A model generated the notes under the pieces. It saw only the letters and a list, made by a program, of their open reading frames with translations. It searched no databases and was not told where the DNA came from. Below, one piece after another: positions 24,937 to 34,539 of a stretch of DNA of 57,055 nucleotides (position 1 is the first letter of the stretch; the number at the start of each line of letters is the position of its first letter). The stretch is from Solirubrobacterales bacterium. GTDB taxonomy: Bacteria; Actinomycetota; Thermoleophilia; Solirubrobacterales; Solirubrobacteraceae. Location: contig QHBW01000029.1 of the NCBI GenBank assembly GCA_003244205.1, positions 1 through 57,055 of the forward strand. The letters run 5' to 3'. The translations under genes and the position numbers were made by a program.

Positions 24937-26277
24937 ATGGCCGCTGTGAGCACGAGCTCGCTGACGTTGACTGGCAACCCGATCCGCGATCTTGCGGCGC
25001 TGGAGCCCTGGGAGCTCTCGCTGCAGCGTTCGCAGCTGCGCCGGGCGGCTGCGCCGGGAGGCTTCGAGCTGACCCCCTCGACCAAGCGCGCGGTCACCGT
25101 GGCCGCCGCGGTGGCGGTGACCGCCGTTCCGGCGACCACCCTCTTGGCCGGGTCGAGCGACGGCGCTAGCGCTGCGGGTGCCCACGTCTCCAAGGGCTCG
25201 TCCGCGCCGCCAGCGGCGCTCGCGCACCGCGGCGCCGGCGCGCACCGCGCGACCCTCACCGTATCCTCGCGCGCGGTCCAGCATCTCAAGCGCTCCGCAG
25301 GGATCGCTGCCGCGCCTGCGCGCCGCGCCGGGCTTAGCGGGGGCAACGTCGCAGACCTCCAGCGCGCGCTCACGCTCACCCCGGACGGCAGCTTCGGTCC
25401 GGCAACCGCCGCAGCCGTGCGCTCCTTCCAGCATGCCCACGGGCTCCCCGCCGACGGCGTCGTCGGCCCCCAGGTCTGGGCCGCGCTGGGTATCGCCGGC
25501 GCTCATCCGGTCCTGCGCGAGGAGCCTCGATTCACCCAGGCCAGCGATCGCGCCGCTACGGGCCGTGTCGCTACAGGCCGCACCGCGCACGCACGCAGCG
25601 CACGCAGCGGTGCGCACGCGGCGGCCGTGCGCCCACGCAGCGCTCAAGGCCGTCGTGCGGGCGGGGTCAGCGTGGCCGCGTTGCAGAGCCGCCTCGGCAT
25701 CTCGGCCGACGGCGTCTTCGGTCCCAGCACCGTGTCCGCAGTGAAGACGTTCCAACGGAGCCACGGAATCACGGCCGACGGCATCGTCGGTCCCCAGACC
25801 TGGAGCGCGCTCGGGATCGGCGCGAGCCACCCGGTTATGCGGGAGTTCGCGCGCTTCGGCGCACGTCGCCACGGCGGTCATGCTGTTGCTGGCGGCGGCG
25901 GAGTAGCTGGCGGGGGGTCGCCGTCCGTCGTCCAGGCCGTGATCGCGGCCGGCAACCAGATCGCCACCGACCCCTATGTCTACGGCGGCGGCCACGGGTC
26001 GTTCAACTCGAGCGGTTATGACTGCTCGGGCTCGGTGTCCTACGCACTCCACGGCGGCGGGCTGCTCAGCTCACCCGAGGACTCAACCGGCTTCGAGAGC
26101 TACGGTCAGCCCGGGACCGGTCGCTGGATCACGATCTACGCGAACTCCGGCCATGTCTTCATGACCGTCAATGGGCGGCGCTTCGACACCGTGGCGCTGC
26201 AGCAGACCGGGTCACGCTGGACAGGGCCGGCGACCGACACATCCGGCTACGTCGTGCGCCACCCGGCTGGCTACTAG
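24937..26277 (+). CDS. Exported cell-wall protein: two peptidoglycan-binding domains and NlpC/P60-like domain
   Basis: A 446-residue protein. The ATG is 4 nt after GAGGTGGA. An N-terminal cytoplasmic stretch precedes a hydrophobic export/anchor segment (RAVTVAAAVAVTAVPATTLL). Two PG_binding_1 domains follow (GNVADLQRALTLTPDGSFG, then SVAALQSRLGISADGVFG, each ending GVVGPQ/GIVGPQ and W.ALGI). The C-terminal domain has Cys363 in YDCSGSVSY and His406 in NSGHVFM, as in its paralogue at 1284-2114. Expression is under a c-di-AMP riboswitch. Peptidase activity is inferred from fold and residues only. Confidence 0.9.
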   Translation: MAAVSTSSLTLTGNPIRDLAALEPWELSLQRSQLRRAAAPGGFELTPSTKRAVTVAAAVAVTAVPATTLLAGSSDGASAAGAHVSKGSSAPPAALAHRGAGAHRATLTVSSRAVQHLKRSAGIAAAPARRAGLSGGNVADLQRALTLTPDGSFGPATAAAVRSFQHAHGLPADGVVGPQVWAALGIAGAHPVLREEPRFTQASDRAATGRVATGRTAHARSARSGAHAAAVRPRSAQGRRAGGVSVAALQSRLGISADGVFGPSTVSAVKTFQRSHGITADGIVGPQTWSALGIGASHPVMREFARFGARRHGGHAVAGGGGVAGGGSPSVVQAVIAAGNQIATDPYVYGGGHGSFNSSGYDCSGSVSYALHGGGLLSSPEDSTGFESYGQPGTGRWITIYANSGHVFMTVNGRRFDTVALQQTGSRWTGPATDTSGYVVRHPAGY

Positions 26278-26362
26278 CGCCTCGGTTGGAGCGGGCTCAT
26301 CATTTCCGCGCAAGGTCAGCGGGAACGATGGTGTTCGTTTCGCAGCCGACCAAATCTCGTTC

Positions 26363-26821
26363 CTACGCCTGCGCGTGCGCTGGGATCTGCTCGCGACCCT
26401 GAGCGGTCACGGTCGTCACTGGCAGCCCCATCCCGGCGACCTTGTGCGGGAGGTCGAGACGGAGCCAGCGCGAAACTCGCTGCGGCAGCGTCGAGATGAT
26501 GACCTCGTCGAAGCCGCGAAGGTTGATCGCGTCGTGGATCGCGTTCAGCGGCTCGTGGTCGCCGACGATTCCCTCGACCGCAGAGCCTGCAGCCTCCTCG
26601 AGCAGGGGGATGGCCAGTTCGAGCGTCGCCTGAGCCTCGTCCTGGGCGGCCGCGTCCTCGGGATCCATGACCTTGTGCAGGCCGTGGGCCCACGCGGGCA
26701 CGAGCAGCGTGAAAGTGCACTTGCCGCGACCCGCGCGCTCTCGAACCGCCTGGATCAGCCCGGGGGTCGCTGCGGTCCGGTTGGCGACGACGAGGATGCG
26801 GACGCTGGCGGAGGACTCCAT
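26363..26821 (-). CDS. Universal-stress-like (USP-fold) protein
   Basis: A 152-residue cytoplasmic protein with alternating hydrophobic strands resembling the UspA alpha/beta fold: VRILVVANRTAATPGL at the start and FDEVIISTLPQRVSRWLRLDLPHKV near the end, where USPs have their GS-rich nucleotide loop. The classic GxGxSG loop is missing, so ATP binding is unlikely. The ATG at 26821 is chosen over an upstream GTG because GAAAGGAG sits 6 nt before it. It is convergent with the NlpC/P60 gene. The role (stress or mycothiol-era redox response) cannot be read. Confidence 0.7.
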   Translation of the reverse strand: MESSASVRILVVANRTAATPGLIQAVRERAGRGKCTFTLLVPAWAHGLHKVMDPEDAAAQDEAQATLELAIPLLEEAAGSAVEGIVGDHEPLNAIHDAINLRGFDEVIISTLPQRVSRWLRLDLPHKVAGMGLPVTTVTAQGREQIPAHAQA

Positions 26822-26875
26822 GCGCACTCCTTTCGAGAGGGTCGTGACGATTGTGGCAAATCTCGCCTCCCAGAC

Positions 26876-27748
26876 TCAGGCCCCGAGCTCGGCCGCGCTC
26901 AGCATCCGTCCGTACGGGCCTCTTCCGGTTAGGCAGACCGCCCCGCACCTAGTTGCAAGCGCGATCGCCGCGGCGTCCTCGAGGCCGCTCGCCAGGCCGA
27001 AAGTGAGCCCCGCCGCGAACGCGTCGCCGCAGCCGTAGGAGTCGACAGGTGGTCCCGGAGGATGCGCCGCCTCATAGGTCGTGGTGCGCCCGGCCGCAGA
27101 GGCGAAGTGTCCACCGCGCGCCCCCTCCGTGAAGACGGTCAGCGGTGGTTGGGGCGTGACGCCCACAGCCCAGCGCCGCTCGTCGGCATCCCCGCCCGAC
27201 AGCACGAGGGCGTCGAGCGGCGCAGCGCCCGCCCCGACCGCACTGCCCGCCTCGACCCCGACCTCCCCGATCGCCTGATGCGCCCTCGGAGTCGCGACCA
27301 CGACCCTCGCCCTCCGCGCCTGACGCAGTGCAGCGCCGTCGCCAGCAGTGAAGTACACCCCGTCGACGCCGTCCAATAGCTCCCACGGCAGCGCGTCGTC
27401 ACCGACCGGGCCAAGGCGCTCGCCCAGCACCGTGATCGTCCGCTCCCCGCCGCCGTCGAGGTGGGTGAACGCCCGCCGTTGCGCGCGTTGCCGCCGCAGG
27501 GCGGCGTGAACCTCGACGCCGTGACGCGCGAGCTCGGCAGCAGCGCGCTCACCGAGCTCATCGTCGGCGAGCGCGGTGAAGAGCGTCGCCCCACCCGCCA
27601 GCCGGGCGAGCTGCGCCGCAGCCACTGCGCCGCCGCCGGCCGCGGCCTCGAAGTACGCGCCGGCGTGGAGGATCTCTCCGCGCTCGGGCAGCCGCTCCAC
27701 GCAGGCGAACTGGACCCATTCGACGTGTCCGACGACAGCGACGCGCAC
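26876..27748 (-). CDS. PfkB/ribokinase-family sugar kinase
   Basis: A 290-residue kinase starting at GTG. N-terminal VVGHVEWVQFACVERLPERGE and the Gly-rich AAAGGGAVAAAQLARLGG-like region mark the sugar-binding side. DSYGCGDAFAAGLTFGLA is the PfkB signature with the catalytic Asp and anion hole (usually DTTGAGD, here DSYGCGD). It phosphorylates a sugar or nucleoside; the substrate is not identifiable. It starts 8 nt after the VOC gene ends, so they are cotranscribed. Confidence 0.88.
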   Translation of the reverse strand: MRVAVVGHVEWVQFACVERLPERGEILHAGAYFEAAAGGGAVAAAQLARLAGGATLFTALADDELGERAAAELARHGVEVHAALRRQRAQRRAFTHLDGGGERTITVLGERLGPVGDDALPWELLDGVDGVYFTAGDGAALRQARRARVVVATPRAHQAIGEVGVEAGSAVGAGAAPLDALVLSGGDADERRWAVGVTPQPPLTVFTEGARGGHFASAAGRTTTYEAAHPPGPPVDSYGCGDAFAAGLTFGLASGLEDAAAIALATRCGAVCLTGRGPYGRMLSAAELGA

Positions 27749-27756
27749 GTGCTGCC

Positions 27757-28419
27757 CTACCGCGGCGGCGCGGGCGAGATCAGCGCCAGCGCGACCCCTA
27801 CGCCGGTGGTCGGGCGAACCGTCGCGATCCGCCGCCCGGGCTGCACAGCGGGGCGGATGCGGCCCAGGTCCTTGCCCATCAGCTCAGCGCAGACGTCGAG
27901 ATCCTCGACCACGACGACGAGCCCCCAGAAGCGCGCCGGCCCGGAGCCCGGCGCCTCGACGAGCTCGAGCAGCGCTTCACCGAGGCGATAGAAGCCCTGG
28001 CGAATCGGCGGCGGCGGCGCTTCGGCGAGTAGACCCGCCGCCCTGGCGCCCTCGCGCGGCCGCTCGATCTCGCGCACCCGCCGCAACTTCAGCCCAGCCT
28101 CGCCCAGCGCCGCGGCGCTGCGATCGAAGTCGCCGCTGAGCGCTACCACGTGGTCCACGCCGGTCGCGCCGTTGGGGTGGCGCGCGGCAGGCTCCCGCGG
28201 CGCGGCTTCGGAGCGCGACGTGACCAGGCCGTCGAGCTCGACGGACTCAAGTCCACGCAGCGACCAGCTGACGATCCCATGGCCCGCCTCCGATCCGGCC
28301 AGTCGCAGCCGCACCGTCCCTACGTCGCAGATACCCGACACGACCGTGAAGCCGAGCGCGATCCAGCCGTCGGGCTCGTCGCCGAGCACGAGCTCGTCGA
28401 TCGTCGGCCCTGGCGCCAT
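27757..28419 (-). CDS. VOC/glyoxalase-like protein
   Basis: A 220-residue protein with the two-module pattern of the vicinal-oxygen-chelate superfamily. GVDHVVALSGDFDRSAAALGEAGLKLRR opens a typical glyoxalase-like module with the metal-ligand His, and a Glu (ALLELVEAP) fits the second ligand. The second-half ligands are less clear. It lies 3 nt after the SDR stop and 8 nt before the kinase. The reaction is unknown. Confidence 0.7.
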   Translation of the reverse strand: MAPGPTIDELVLGDEPDGWIALGFTVVSGICDVGTVRLRLAGSEAGHGIVSWSLRGLESVELDGLVTSRSEAAPREPAARHPNGATGVDHVVALSGDFDRSAAALGEAGLKLRRVREIERPREGARAAGLLAEAPPPPIRQGFYRLGEALLELVEAPGSGPARFWGLVVVVEDLDVCAELMGKDLGRIRPAVQPGRRIATVRPTTGVGVALALISPAPPR

Positions 28420-28422
28420 CGC

Positions 28423-29271
28423 TCAGCGCCAGCGGAGCGCACGCGCGATCAGCGCGTCGAACACCCGGTCCGGCAGCAGCCGCGACATCGCCGCCCGCGA
28501 CTTTGCTTCCCGTCCCACGAGGTAGCGGGTCCGCGGGCGCGAGGACGTCAGCGCGTGGGCGACGACGTCTGCCACAGCGGAGGGCGGCAGCCCGTCGCGC
28601 GCCGCCTGCTCGGCGCCCGCGCGCATCGTCTCGATCACGGGGCCGTAGAGCTCGGTCGTCGCCGCGGGAGCGCGCTCCAGCAACCCGTCGGCCACCGCGG
28701 CTCCCTTGTCCCAGATCGGCGTGGAGATCGCGCCCGGCTCGACGACCGAGACCCCAATTCCCCAGGGGCGCAGCTCGCGCCGCAGGGCGTCCGAGATCCC
28801 CTCCAAGGCGAACTTCGATGCGGCGTAGGCGCCGAGCATCGGCGCGGCCACGATGCCGCCGATCGAGCTGACGTTGACCACGCGCCCACGCGCCGTCCGC
28901 AGCATCCCCAGCATCGCCTGCGTCACAGCCACCTGGCCGACCACGTTGACCTCGAGCTGGTGGCGCAGCTCCTCGATCGGGATGAACTCGAGCGGCGCGG
29001 ACACCGCGATTCCCGCGTTGTTGACGAGCCCGGCCAGCCGGCCGTCTCCGGCAGCCGAGACCTCGCTCGCCGCGGCGGCGATCGACTCGGCGTCGGTGAT
29101 GTCCAGCTTGAGCGGACGCACCCCCCCGCCCGCAGCGCCGACGCGCTCGAAGGCGGAGTCGCTGCGCACCGCCGCGAAGACGTCGAACCCAAGCGCCCCC
29201 AGCCGCTGGGCGCACGCCTCTCCGATCCCTGACGATGCCCCGGTGATGACGATCACGCCGCGCTGCGCCAT
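28423..29271 (-). CDS. Short-chain dehydrogenase/reductase
   Basis: A 282-residue classical SDR. The NAD(P) motif is TGASSGIG, with NNAG at about residue 85, the catalytic Ser in NVSSIGG and YAASK as the Tyr/Lys pair. EPGAISTPIW follows the active site. Length and C-terminus fit the retinol-dehydrogenase-like/'oxidoreductase' group. ATG 29271 directly precedes the nucleotide-binding strand. It is 10 nt from the acylase stop, in the same transcript. Confidence 0.9.
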   Translation of the reverse strand: MAQRGVIVITGASSGIGEACAQRLGALGFDVFAAVRSDSAFERVGAAGGGVRPLKLDITDAESIAAAASEVSAAGDGRLAGLVNNAGIAVSAPLEFIPIEELRHQLEVNVVGQVAVTQAMLGMLRTARGRVVNVSSIGGIVAAPMLGAYAASKFALEGISDALRRELRPWGIGVSVVEPGAISTPIWDKGAAVADGLLERAPAATTELYGPVIETMRAGAEQAARDGLPPSAVADVVAHALTSSRPRTRYLVGREAKSRAAMSRLLPDRVFDALIARALRWR

Positions 29272-29281
29272 GACCGGCAGG

Positions 29282-31918
29282 CTATCTGCGCCGGGGTCCC
29301 AGACGCATGCAGACCGGCGCGCGCCGCACGTGCACGCGACGCCCACCACCCCGACGCCCCCGACCTCCCCGCCCACGACGCGCTGGGCACGGCGGCGGCG
29401 TCCCGCCGGCGCCGCCGTTCAAAAGCGTGACCGCCAGCGACCGATCGGCGACGATCGCGCGCTCGCAGAAGCCGGGGTCGATCCACTGCTTGGCCGAGAA
29501 CAGCCTCGTCTGGTCGGCGTAGTAGGGCGACGTCGGATCGGCAGACTGCGAGTACGTCAGGATCGTGCGCGTGTCGGGGCACGCGCTGCCATTGAAGGAC
29601 ACGGCCTGCACGAAGCTCGACCCCGTCGGCACGTCGGGGTAGCCGACCCCCGGCACGAAGCTGTCGTTGATCGCGTTGAACAGGCCCAACGTCCCGGGGC
29701 CTCCGTGAATCGGTATCCGCGAGCCGTTGCGGACCACGTACTGGTACTGGCGCAGGGTCGCGTTCAGCGGGATGTGTGAGCGCTCGAGGTCTGCAACTGC
29801 CGAGCCGAGGGCTGCAATCACGAGTGGATTGCCGGTCTGCAGTCCGGCCGGCGTGTTCAACGGATCGCTCGCCGAGAACGCGACGGAATAGGGCGCTCCC
29901 GCGATGCTCACGTAGGGCGCGCCGGGCAGCGACAGCACGTGGGTCGAGAACTGCCGGAAAAGCACCGCGCCCGGGCTGTCGAGGTTGTCGTGCAGATCCC
30001 AGGCCGCCAGCACCGGACACGCCGCGCGCACGTCGACGGGGCCAGCGGTCGTCACCACCACGGGATTGGCTCGACACATGGCCACGACCTGGTCGTGCCA
30101 CAGCTCTCCGGCGTACTGGCGGTCGTTGAAGACCATGTCCTGCAGCTGCGAGAGGGTGAAGCCGGTGCCCGGCAGTCCATCGCGCCCGGCCAGTCGCTGC
30201 TCGATCATCGTCAGCCCCAGCCGCGTGCGCAGCGAGCGCGCGGTGCCGACGCTGCCGATGATGCGCGGGTAGCCGACCAGCGGCTGGTGGGGGTTCGACA
30301 GCCAGAAGGAGTCGTTCGAGTTCTCCGTGTAGTCGTCGCGAAACAGCGACGGCTCGTGGGCGGGGCCCAGCAGCCCCGGCGCGACCGCGTCGGGGTCGCT
30401 GCCCCAAGCGCACGCCGAGCGCGACCCGTCCAGCACGGGCAGCCCTACCAGGCCTTGGGCTACGACACCAAAGGCCGTGTTGCACTGCGTGGCCTTCGCG
30501 TCGCTGACGTTCGGGATCGCACCGATGTCGGCGTAGTAGGCCTGGCCCGACTCATCCGTCGCGAGCGTGTTCACCCACGGGATCCCCTGCTCGCGGCGCT
30601 CGATCCCGTCGAGCGCGGCGACGCTCTGGGCTCGATCGGTGTCGAAGAAGTGGTTCAGCAAACGGAAGTTGTTGGCGTTCACGTCGCCCATCGCGTAGGC
30701 GACAAGCGGCGTCCACGGGAACAGCGGCAGGTCGTCGAGCGACGTCATCATCGGGCCCCAGATGGTGGAGTAGAGCGTGCGGCTGCGGGGAGCGAGCGAG
30801 CCGTCCGCTTGGCGTACCTGCACCGTTACGGTGCGCGCCGTCATCTGCCGCGGCTGGCCGTCAACGAGGTAGGTTGTCGGCGAGCCCGGGACGAGGACGA
30901 GCTGGTAGGGGGTGAAGCGGAACGCCGTCGAGACGGTGTGACTCCACGCGAGATGCGCGGTGTGACCGATCAGGATCAACGGCACGCCGAGCAGGCTGGC
31001 GCCGCCGACGTTGAGCTGGCCTGGGATCGTCAGCTGCGCCTCGTAGAAGCGCTCCGAGCCCCTCCAGGGGAAGTGCGGATTGCCGAGCAGCATGCCGCGG
31101 TGGTTGACCGTCGCGGCGCGGCCGAGAGCTACGGCGTTTGATCCGATGCCGCCCAGCGGGAGCTTTGATCCAAGCTGCTCGAGCAACCCTGTCGGTGCCG
31201 GCGGCCCCCCCGCCGCTGCGGCCGGCGCAGCCGCCCCCGCGGCCGAGCCGAGCAGGGGCAAGGATGGCAGCGGCGGCTGGGCGCCGCCGATGCCGTCGAT
31301 CGCCACCGCGCCCGAGGCCAGCAGAGCCAAGGCATAGATGCGGCGGTAGGCGTCCATAGTGGTGATCGGCGTCACCCATGGCTTCCCGCGACAGGCGGGA
31401 TCGGAGATGTTCTGAACGCCGGTGTCAGTCAGCCAGCGGTCATAGCCAGCGGCGTACCCGCGCGCGAGGTCGCGGAGCTGCTGGTAGGGGCCGTTCGGCG
31501 GTGGCTGGGCCAGCAGGCGCCCGATCGTCTGCGCATCGATGATCTGCTGAAAGAAGTAGTCGGAGTTGAGGTTGTTCTGGATCGTGCCGTTGCCCCCGAA
31601 CGTCCACGATCCGGTGGGGCCGAAATAGCGCGAGCGCTGAGCCCGGACAGTGACGTAGGAATCGGCGAGCACGCAGATGTTGTCGCCGGCGAGCGCGTAG
31701 CCATAGCCGTAGCCCAGTCCCGCCCAGTCACGCGCGTAGATGTGCGGGATCCCCTCGGCGGTGCGGCGAATCGTGGCGCGCACGCCACCGTCGGCGCCTG
31801 GGCTGCCGACCGACGTTGCCAGAACCACACGCGCGCCCTGCGCGGGCGCCGGCGCAAGCGACGAGGCCGCGAGCAGGGCAGCGACCGCGACAACGATGTG
31901 GGCAGTGCGTCTACTCAC
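29282..31918 (-). CDS. Secreted penicillin-acylase-family Ntn hydrolase (AHL/aculeacin acylase type)
   Basis: An 878-residue exported amidase. The signal peptide ends near APAQGA. The alpha chain has [31 protein letters not shown]. Autoprocessing should occur before Ser260 in [11 protein letters not shown], giving the N-terminal nucleophile of the beta chain, and HFPWRG and [16 protein letters not shown] follow as in PvdQ/aculeacin acylases. Such enzymes remove acyl chains from antibiotics, lipopeptides or acyl-homoserine lactones; which one is open. The last ~35 residues are an odd Gly/Arg tract. The GTG start overlaps yjbQ by 8 nt. Confidence 0.9.
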   Translation of the reverse strand: MSRRTAHIVVAVAALLAASSLAPAPAQGARVVLATSVGSPGADGGVRATIRRTAEGIPHIYARDWAGLGYGYGYALAGDNICVLADSYVTVRAQRSRYFGPTGSWTFGGNGTIQNNLNSDYFFQQIIDAQTIGRLLAQPPPNGPYQQLRDLARGYAAGYDRWLTDTGVQNISDPACRGKPWVTPITTMDAYRRIYALALLASGAVAIDGIGGAQPPLPSLPLLGSAAGAAAPAAAAGGPPAPTGLLEQLGSKLPLGGIGSNAVALGRAATVNHRGMLLGNPHFPWRGSERFYEAQLTIPGQLNVGGASLLGVPLILIGHTAHLAWSHTVSTAFRFTPYQLVLVPGSPTTYLVDGQPRQMTARTVTVQVRQADGSLAPRSRTLYSTIWGPMMTSLDDLPLFPWTPLVAYAMGDVNANNFRLLNHFFDTDRAQSVAALDGIERREQGIPWVNTLATDESGQAYYADIGAIPNVSDAKATQCNTAFGVVAQGLVGLPVLDGSRSACAWGSDPDAVAPGLLGPAHEPSLFRDDYTENSNDSFWLSNPHQPLVGYPRIIGSVGTARSLRTRLGLTMIEQRLAGRDGLPGTGFTLSQLQDMVFNDRQYAGELWHDQVVAMCRANPVVVTTAGPVDVRAACPVLAAWDLHDNLDSPGAVLFRQFSTHVLSLPGAPYVSIAGAPYSVAFSASDPLNTPAGLQTGNPLVIAALGSAVADLERSHIPLNATLRQYQYVVRNGSRIPIHGGPGTLGLFNAINDSFVPGVGYPDVPTGSSFVQAVSFNGSACPDTRTILTYSQSADPTSPYYADQTRLFSAKQWIDPGFCERAIVADRSLAVTLLNGGAGGTPPPCPARRGRGGRGRRGGGRRVHVRRAPVCMRLGPRRR

Positions 31919-32372
31919 CCATCACCTTGATCACGAGGCGTTTGCGCCGCCGTCCGTCGAACTCCGCGTAGAACACGGCCTGCCAGGGTCCCAGATCCAG
32001 GCGCCCGGCGGTGACGGGAAGGATCGCCTGATGATGGAGCAGCAGGTTCTTGAGGTGGGCATCGCCGTTGTCCTCGCCGCCGCGGTGGTGGCGGTAGTCG
32101 CCGTGATCCGGGAGCAGCTGACGCGCGACGTCGCTGCTGGGGGGCCGCCACGAGGGCGGCGCCAGCTTGTCGAGCCACTCGAGCGCGTCCTCGAGGATCC
32201 CCGGCTCGTCGTCGTTGACCCATACGCCCGCCGTGATGTGCATCGCGGACACGAGCACCATCCCCTCGGCGATCCCAGACTCAGCCACCGCTGCCTGGAC
32301 GTCGTCGGTGATGCGCACGAACTCCCGGCGCCCCTCGGTGTCGAACGTCCGGTAGACGGTGTGCGTTGTCAT
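31911..32372 (-). CDS. yjbQ: YjbQ family protein (UPF0047)
   Basis: A 153-residue protein of the YjbQ/UPF0047 family, with weak thiamine-phosphate synthase activity in known members. Conserved motifs are [47 protein letters not shown] and FYAEFDGRR, including the conserved His residues and WQ. Length is slightly above average because of an internal loop ([14 protein letters not shown]). It heads the minus-strand run leading to the acylase, SDR, VOC and kinase genes. Confidence 0.9.
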   Translation of the reverse strand: MTTHTVYRTFDTEGRREFVRITDDVQAAVAESGIAEGMVLVSAMHITAGVWVNDDEPGILEDALEWLDKLAPPSWRPPSSDVARQLLPDHGDYRHHRGGEDNGDAHLKNLLLHHQAILPVTAGRLDLGPWQAVFYAEFDGRRRKRLVIKVMGE

Positions 32373-32392
32373 CGACCGGGCATCATGGCGCC

Positions 32393-33145
32393 ATGGACTT
32401 GCACTTGCAGGGACGCGCCTGCGTGGTCACGGGCGCCAGCGGCGGGATCGGCGCGGCGACCGTTGCCGCTCTGCAACAGGAGGGAGCCCGCGTGCTCGGC
32501 GTCTCGCGCAATCCCGGTCCCGATGGCCTCGCGCTCGACCTCACCGACGCCGACGCCGGCGATCGCCTGCTCGCGGCAGCGCGCGATCGCATCGGCGGTC
32601 TCGATGTGCTCGTCAACAACGCTGGGACCACCAGCTTTCGCTCGCTCGAGGAGCTCGACGAGGACGACTGGCGCGGGCAGTGGGAGCTGCATGTGATGGC
32701 CCCTCTGCGGCTGATGAAGGCGGCGGCGCCGGGCATGGCGGAGCGCGGCTGGGGAAGGATCGTCAACGTCTCCTCCTCGGCGGGCAAGCGCCCGTCGCTC
32801 ACGAACGCCGCCTACGCGGTGACCAAGGCGGCGCTGCTCTCGCTCTCGCGCGTGTTCGCCGACACCTATGCCGAGCACGGCGTGCTCGTCAATGCCGTTG
32901 CCCCAGGTCCGGTCGCCTCGGAGCTCTGGCTCGGCCCGGGCGGTCTCGCCGATCAGGCGGCCGCGGCCCGCGGGCAAAGTCGTGACGAGGTGCTCGCCGA
33001 CCAGACGGCGAAGGTCCCGCTCGGACGCTTTGCGCAGCCGGAGGAGATCGCCGCCGTCATCGTCTTCCTCTGCTCGGAGGCGGCCAGCACGGTCGCGGGC
33101 GCCGCGTGGTCGGTCGACGGTGGGACCGTCCCGGGGATCATCTGA
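32393..33145 (+). CDS. Short-chain dehydrogenase/reductase (FabG-like)
   Basis: A 250-residue classical [11 protein letters not shown] nucleotide loop, VNNAGTTSF, catalytic Ser in NVSSSAGK, and YAVTK. The C-terminus [20 protein letters not shown] is typical of 3-oxoacyl-ACP-reductase-like SDRs. The ATG is chosen because residue 9 begins the first strand. It is divergent from yjbQ with only 20 bp between start codons. Substrate unknown. Confidence 0.92.
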   Translation: MDLHLQGRACVVTGASGGIGAATVAALQQEGARVLGVSRNPGPDGLALDLTDADAGDRLLAAARDRIGGLDVLVNNAGTTSFRSLEELDEDDWRGQWELHVMAPLRLMKAAAPGMAERGWGRIVNVSSSAGKRPSLTNAAYAVTKAALLSLSRVFADTYAEHGVLVNAVAPGPVASELWLGPGGLADQAAAARGQSRDEVLADQTAKVPLGRFAQPEEIAAVIVFLCSEAASTVAGAAWSVDGGTVPGII

Positions 33146-33194
33146 GCGCCGCCAAACCGCGCCGCCCGCACCGCACTTCCGCAAGGATGCACAG

Positions 33195-33854
33195 ATGCAG
33201 ATCACGCCACAGGCGCGGGTGACCGCCATCTGCCTCGGCGTGCTCGCGCTCGGAGCGGGCGCGGCGGTCGCTCTGCAGCACCACGGTGCCAGCCGCAGCG
33301 CTACCCGCGCGCCAGCCGCCGGCGGCGTTGCCCAAGCCGCGGCCGGGACCCCGGTCACCGTGGCCATTCCTTCTATTAGGAGAGCTCGCACCCACGGGCG
33401 CGTCCGGACCGAGGCTGCGCCCGCCGGCTCTCCCCCCCTCGCCCCGCTCGTTCCCGGCCGCCCCCCGCCGCCCGCCCACCCGGTCCCGCCCCAGTACTCG
33501 CCGATCGCTCCGGGCGCGCCCTCGGACGCCGAGATCAAGCTCGAGCTCGCGCAGATGGAGGCGATCAACCGCCGCCTGCGAGGCGGCTTCCAGATGGGCG
33601 TCGCGTCCGTCTTCACCGACTACGGATATGGGCTTGCTTGCGGCGGCGTGCTCGGGGTCAACCAGCTGGGCGTCGCCAACCTGACGCTTCCCTGCGGCAC
33701 GCCCGTGACCTTCCGCTACGGCGGCCGCCAGGTGACCGTTCCGGTGCTCGACCGCGGCCCCTACATCGCCGGGCGCCTCTGGGACCTCACCGGCGCCACC
33801 GCGGCGGTGCTCAACTTCCCCGGGCTCGGGGAGATCGCTTGGAAGATCGGCTAG
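33195..33854 (+). CDS. Exported RlpA-like double-psi beta-barrel protein
   Basis: A 219-residue protein with an N-terminal signal anchor (about 8-26), a long Pro/Ala-rich spacer and a C-terminal double-psi beta-barrel. CGGVLGVNQLGVANLTLPCGTPVTFRYGG and VPVLDRGPYIAGRLWDLT match RlpA-like domains, including the DRGPY and D(L)T motifs; the two Cys may form a disulfide. RlpA proteins bind or cleave denuded glycan strands of peptidoglycan. It starts 49 nt after the SDR with an AAGGA 7-11 nt before the ATG. Confidence 0.82.
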   Translation: MQITPQARVTAICLGVLALGAGAAVALQHHGASRSATRAPAAGGVAQAAAGTPVTVAIPSIRRARTHGRVRTEAAPAGSPPLAPLVPGRPPPPAHPVPPQYSPIAPGAPSDAEIKLELAQMEAINRRLRGGFQMGVASVFTDYGYGLACGGVLGVNQLGVANLTLPCGTPVTFRYGGRQVTVPVLDRGPYIAGRLWDLTGATAAVLNFPGLGEIAWKIG

Positions 33855-33876
33855 GCGAGGCCCAGCCAGGGGAGCG

Positions 33877-34443
33877 TCAGCCTGCCTTGAGCAGGTCGAT
33901 CACGAAGACCAGCGGGGAGTTCGGTGGGATCTTCGGGGGCTGGCCCGTGGGGCCGTAGGCGAGCGCGGCGGGGATGATCAGCTCGCGGCGCCCGTCGACG
34001 TGCATGCCGACGAGGCCCTGATCCCAGCCGTTGATCACCGCGCCTTGGCCGAGGGTGAAGGTGAAGGGCATGTTCCTGTCCCAGGATGCGTCGAACTGCG
34101 TCCCGTCCTTGTACAGCACGCCGACGTACTGGACGGTGAGCGATTGGCCCGCCGCCGCAGCGGGGCCGCTGCCCTTCACGAGATCCTTGATCACGAGTGT
34201 CTTCGGCGCCGGGCCCTTCGGTGCGACGACGGTCGGCTTGGTCGCAATCGCCGCCGGCACGGGCGGCGTCGGCGCGCTGGCAGTGGCGGTCGTCTGCGTC
34301 AGCGAGGCGGGGACCGACACGGCGGTTAGCGCGCTCTTGTCCGAGGAGCCGCAGGCGGCGACGAGCAGCGCAGCCGCGAGGCCCGCCGCGACGAGTGCTG
34401 CCGGGCGGGGATGAGGAAGAAGAAAAGCGCGGCGCAACGACAC
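33877..34443 (-). CDS. FKBP-type peptidyl-prolyl isomerase lipoprotein
   Basis: A 188-residue lipoprotein (lipobox LLVAAC) followed by a Thr/Ala/Pro tether and an FKBP domain: VQYVGVLYKDGTQFDASWDR, GAVINGWDQGLVGMHVDGRRELIIPAALAYG and PPNSPLVFVIDLL. It catalyses proline isomerisation of exported proteins at the outer face of the membrane. Length and motifs are canonical. GTG start, with TAAGCT 8 nt upstream on its strand and no Shine-Dalgarno. Confidence 0.93.
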   Translation of the reverse strand: MSLRRAFLLPHPRPAALVAAGLAAALLVAACGSSDKSALTAVSVPASLTQTTATASAPTPPVPAAIATKPTVVAPKGPAPKTLVIKDLVKGSGPAAAAGQSLTVQYVGVLYKDGTQFDASWDRNMPFTFTLGQGAVINGWDQGLVGMHVDGRRELIIPAALAYGPTGQPPKIPPNSPLVFVIDLLKAG

Positions 34444-34451
34444 GGCGGCGC

Positions 34452-34457
34452 AGCTTA
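34452..34457 (-). promoter_or_regulatory. Candidate -10 box, leaderless start (FKBP gene)
   Basis: TAAGCT on the minus strand, 8 nt before the GTG start codon. Confidence 0.45.
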
Positions 34458-34527
34458 GCGGGCGTCACCCGGCGGCTCGGGTAACAGCATGTCAGCGCTA
34501 GTGTCATCGTTCTAGTCGAGGCTGGAG

Positions 34528-34533
34528 TATGCT
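34528..34533 (+). promoter_or_regulatory. Candidate -10 box, leaderless start (TetR gene)
   Basis: TATGCT, 6 nt before the GTG start codon. This hexamer is identical to those upstream of the genes at 2436 and 23833. Confidence 0.5.
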
Positions 34534-34539
34534 GGATCG

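Noticed and set aside
25540-25640. Arg/Ala/Ser/His-rich repeats (ATGRVATGRTAHARSARS) considered as a separate element
   Set aside because: They are a linker between the two peptidoglycan-binding domains of one protein.
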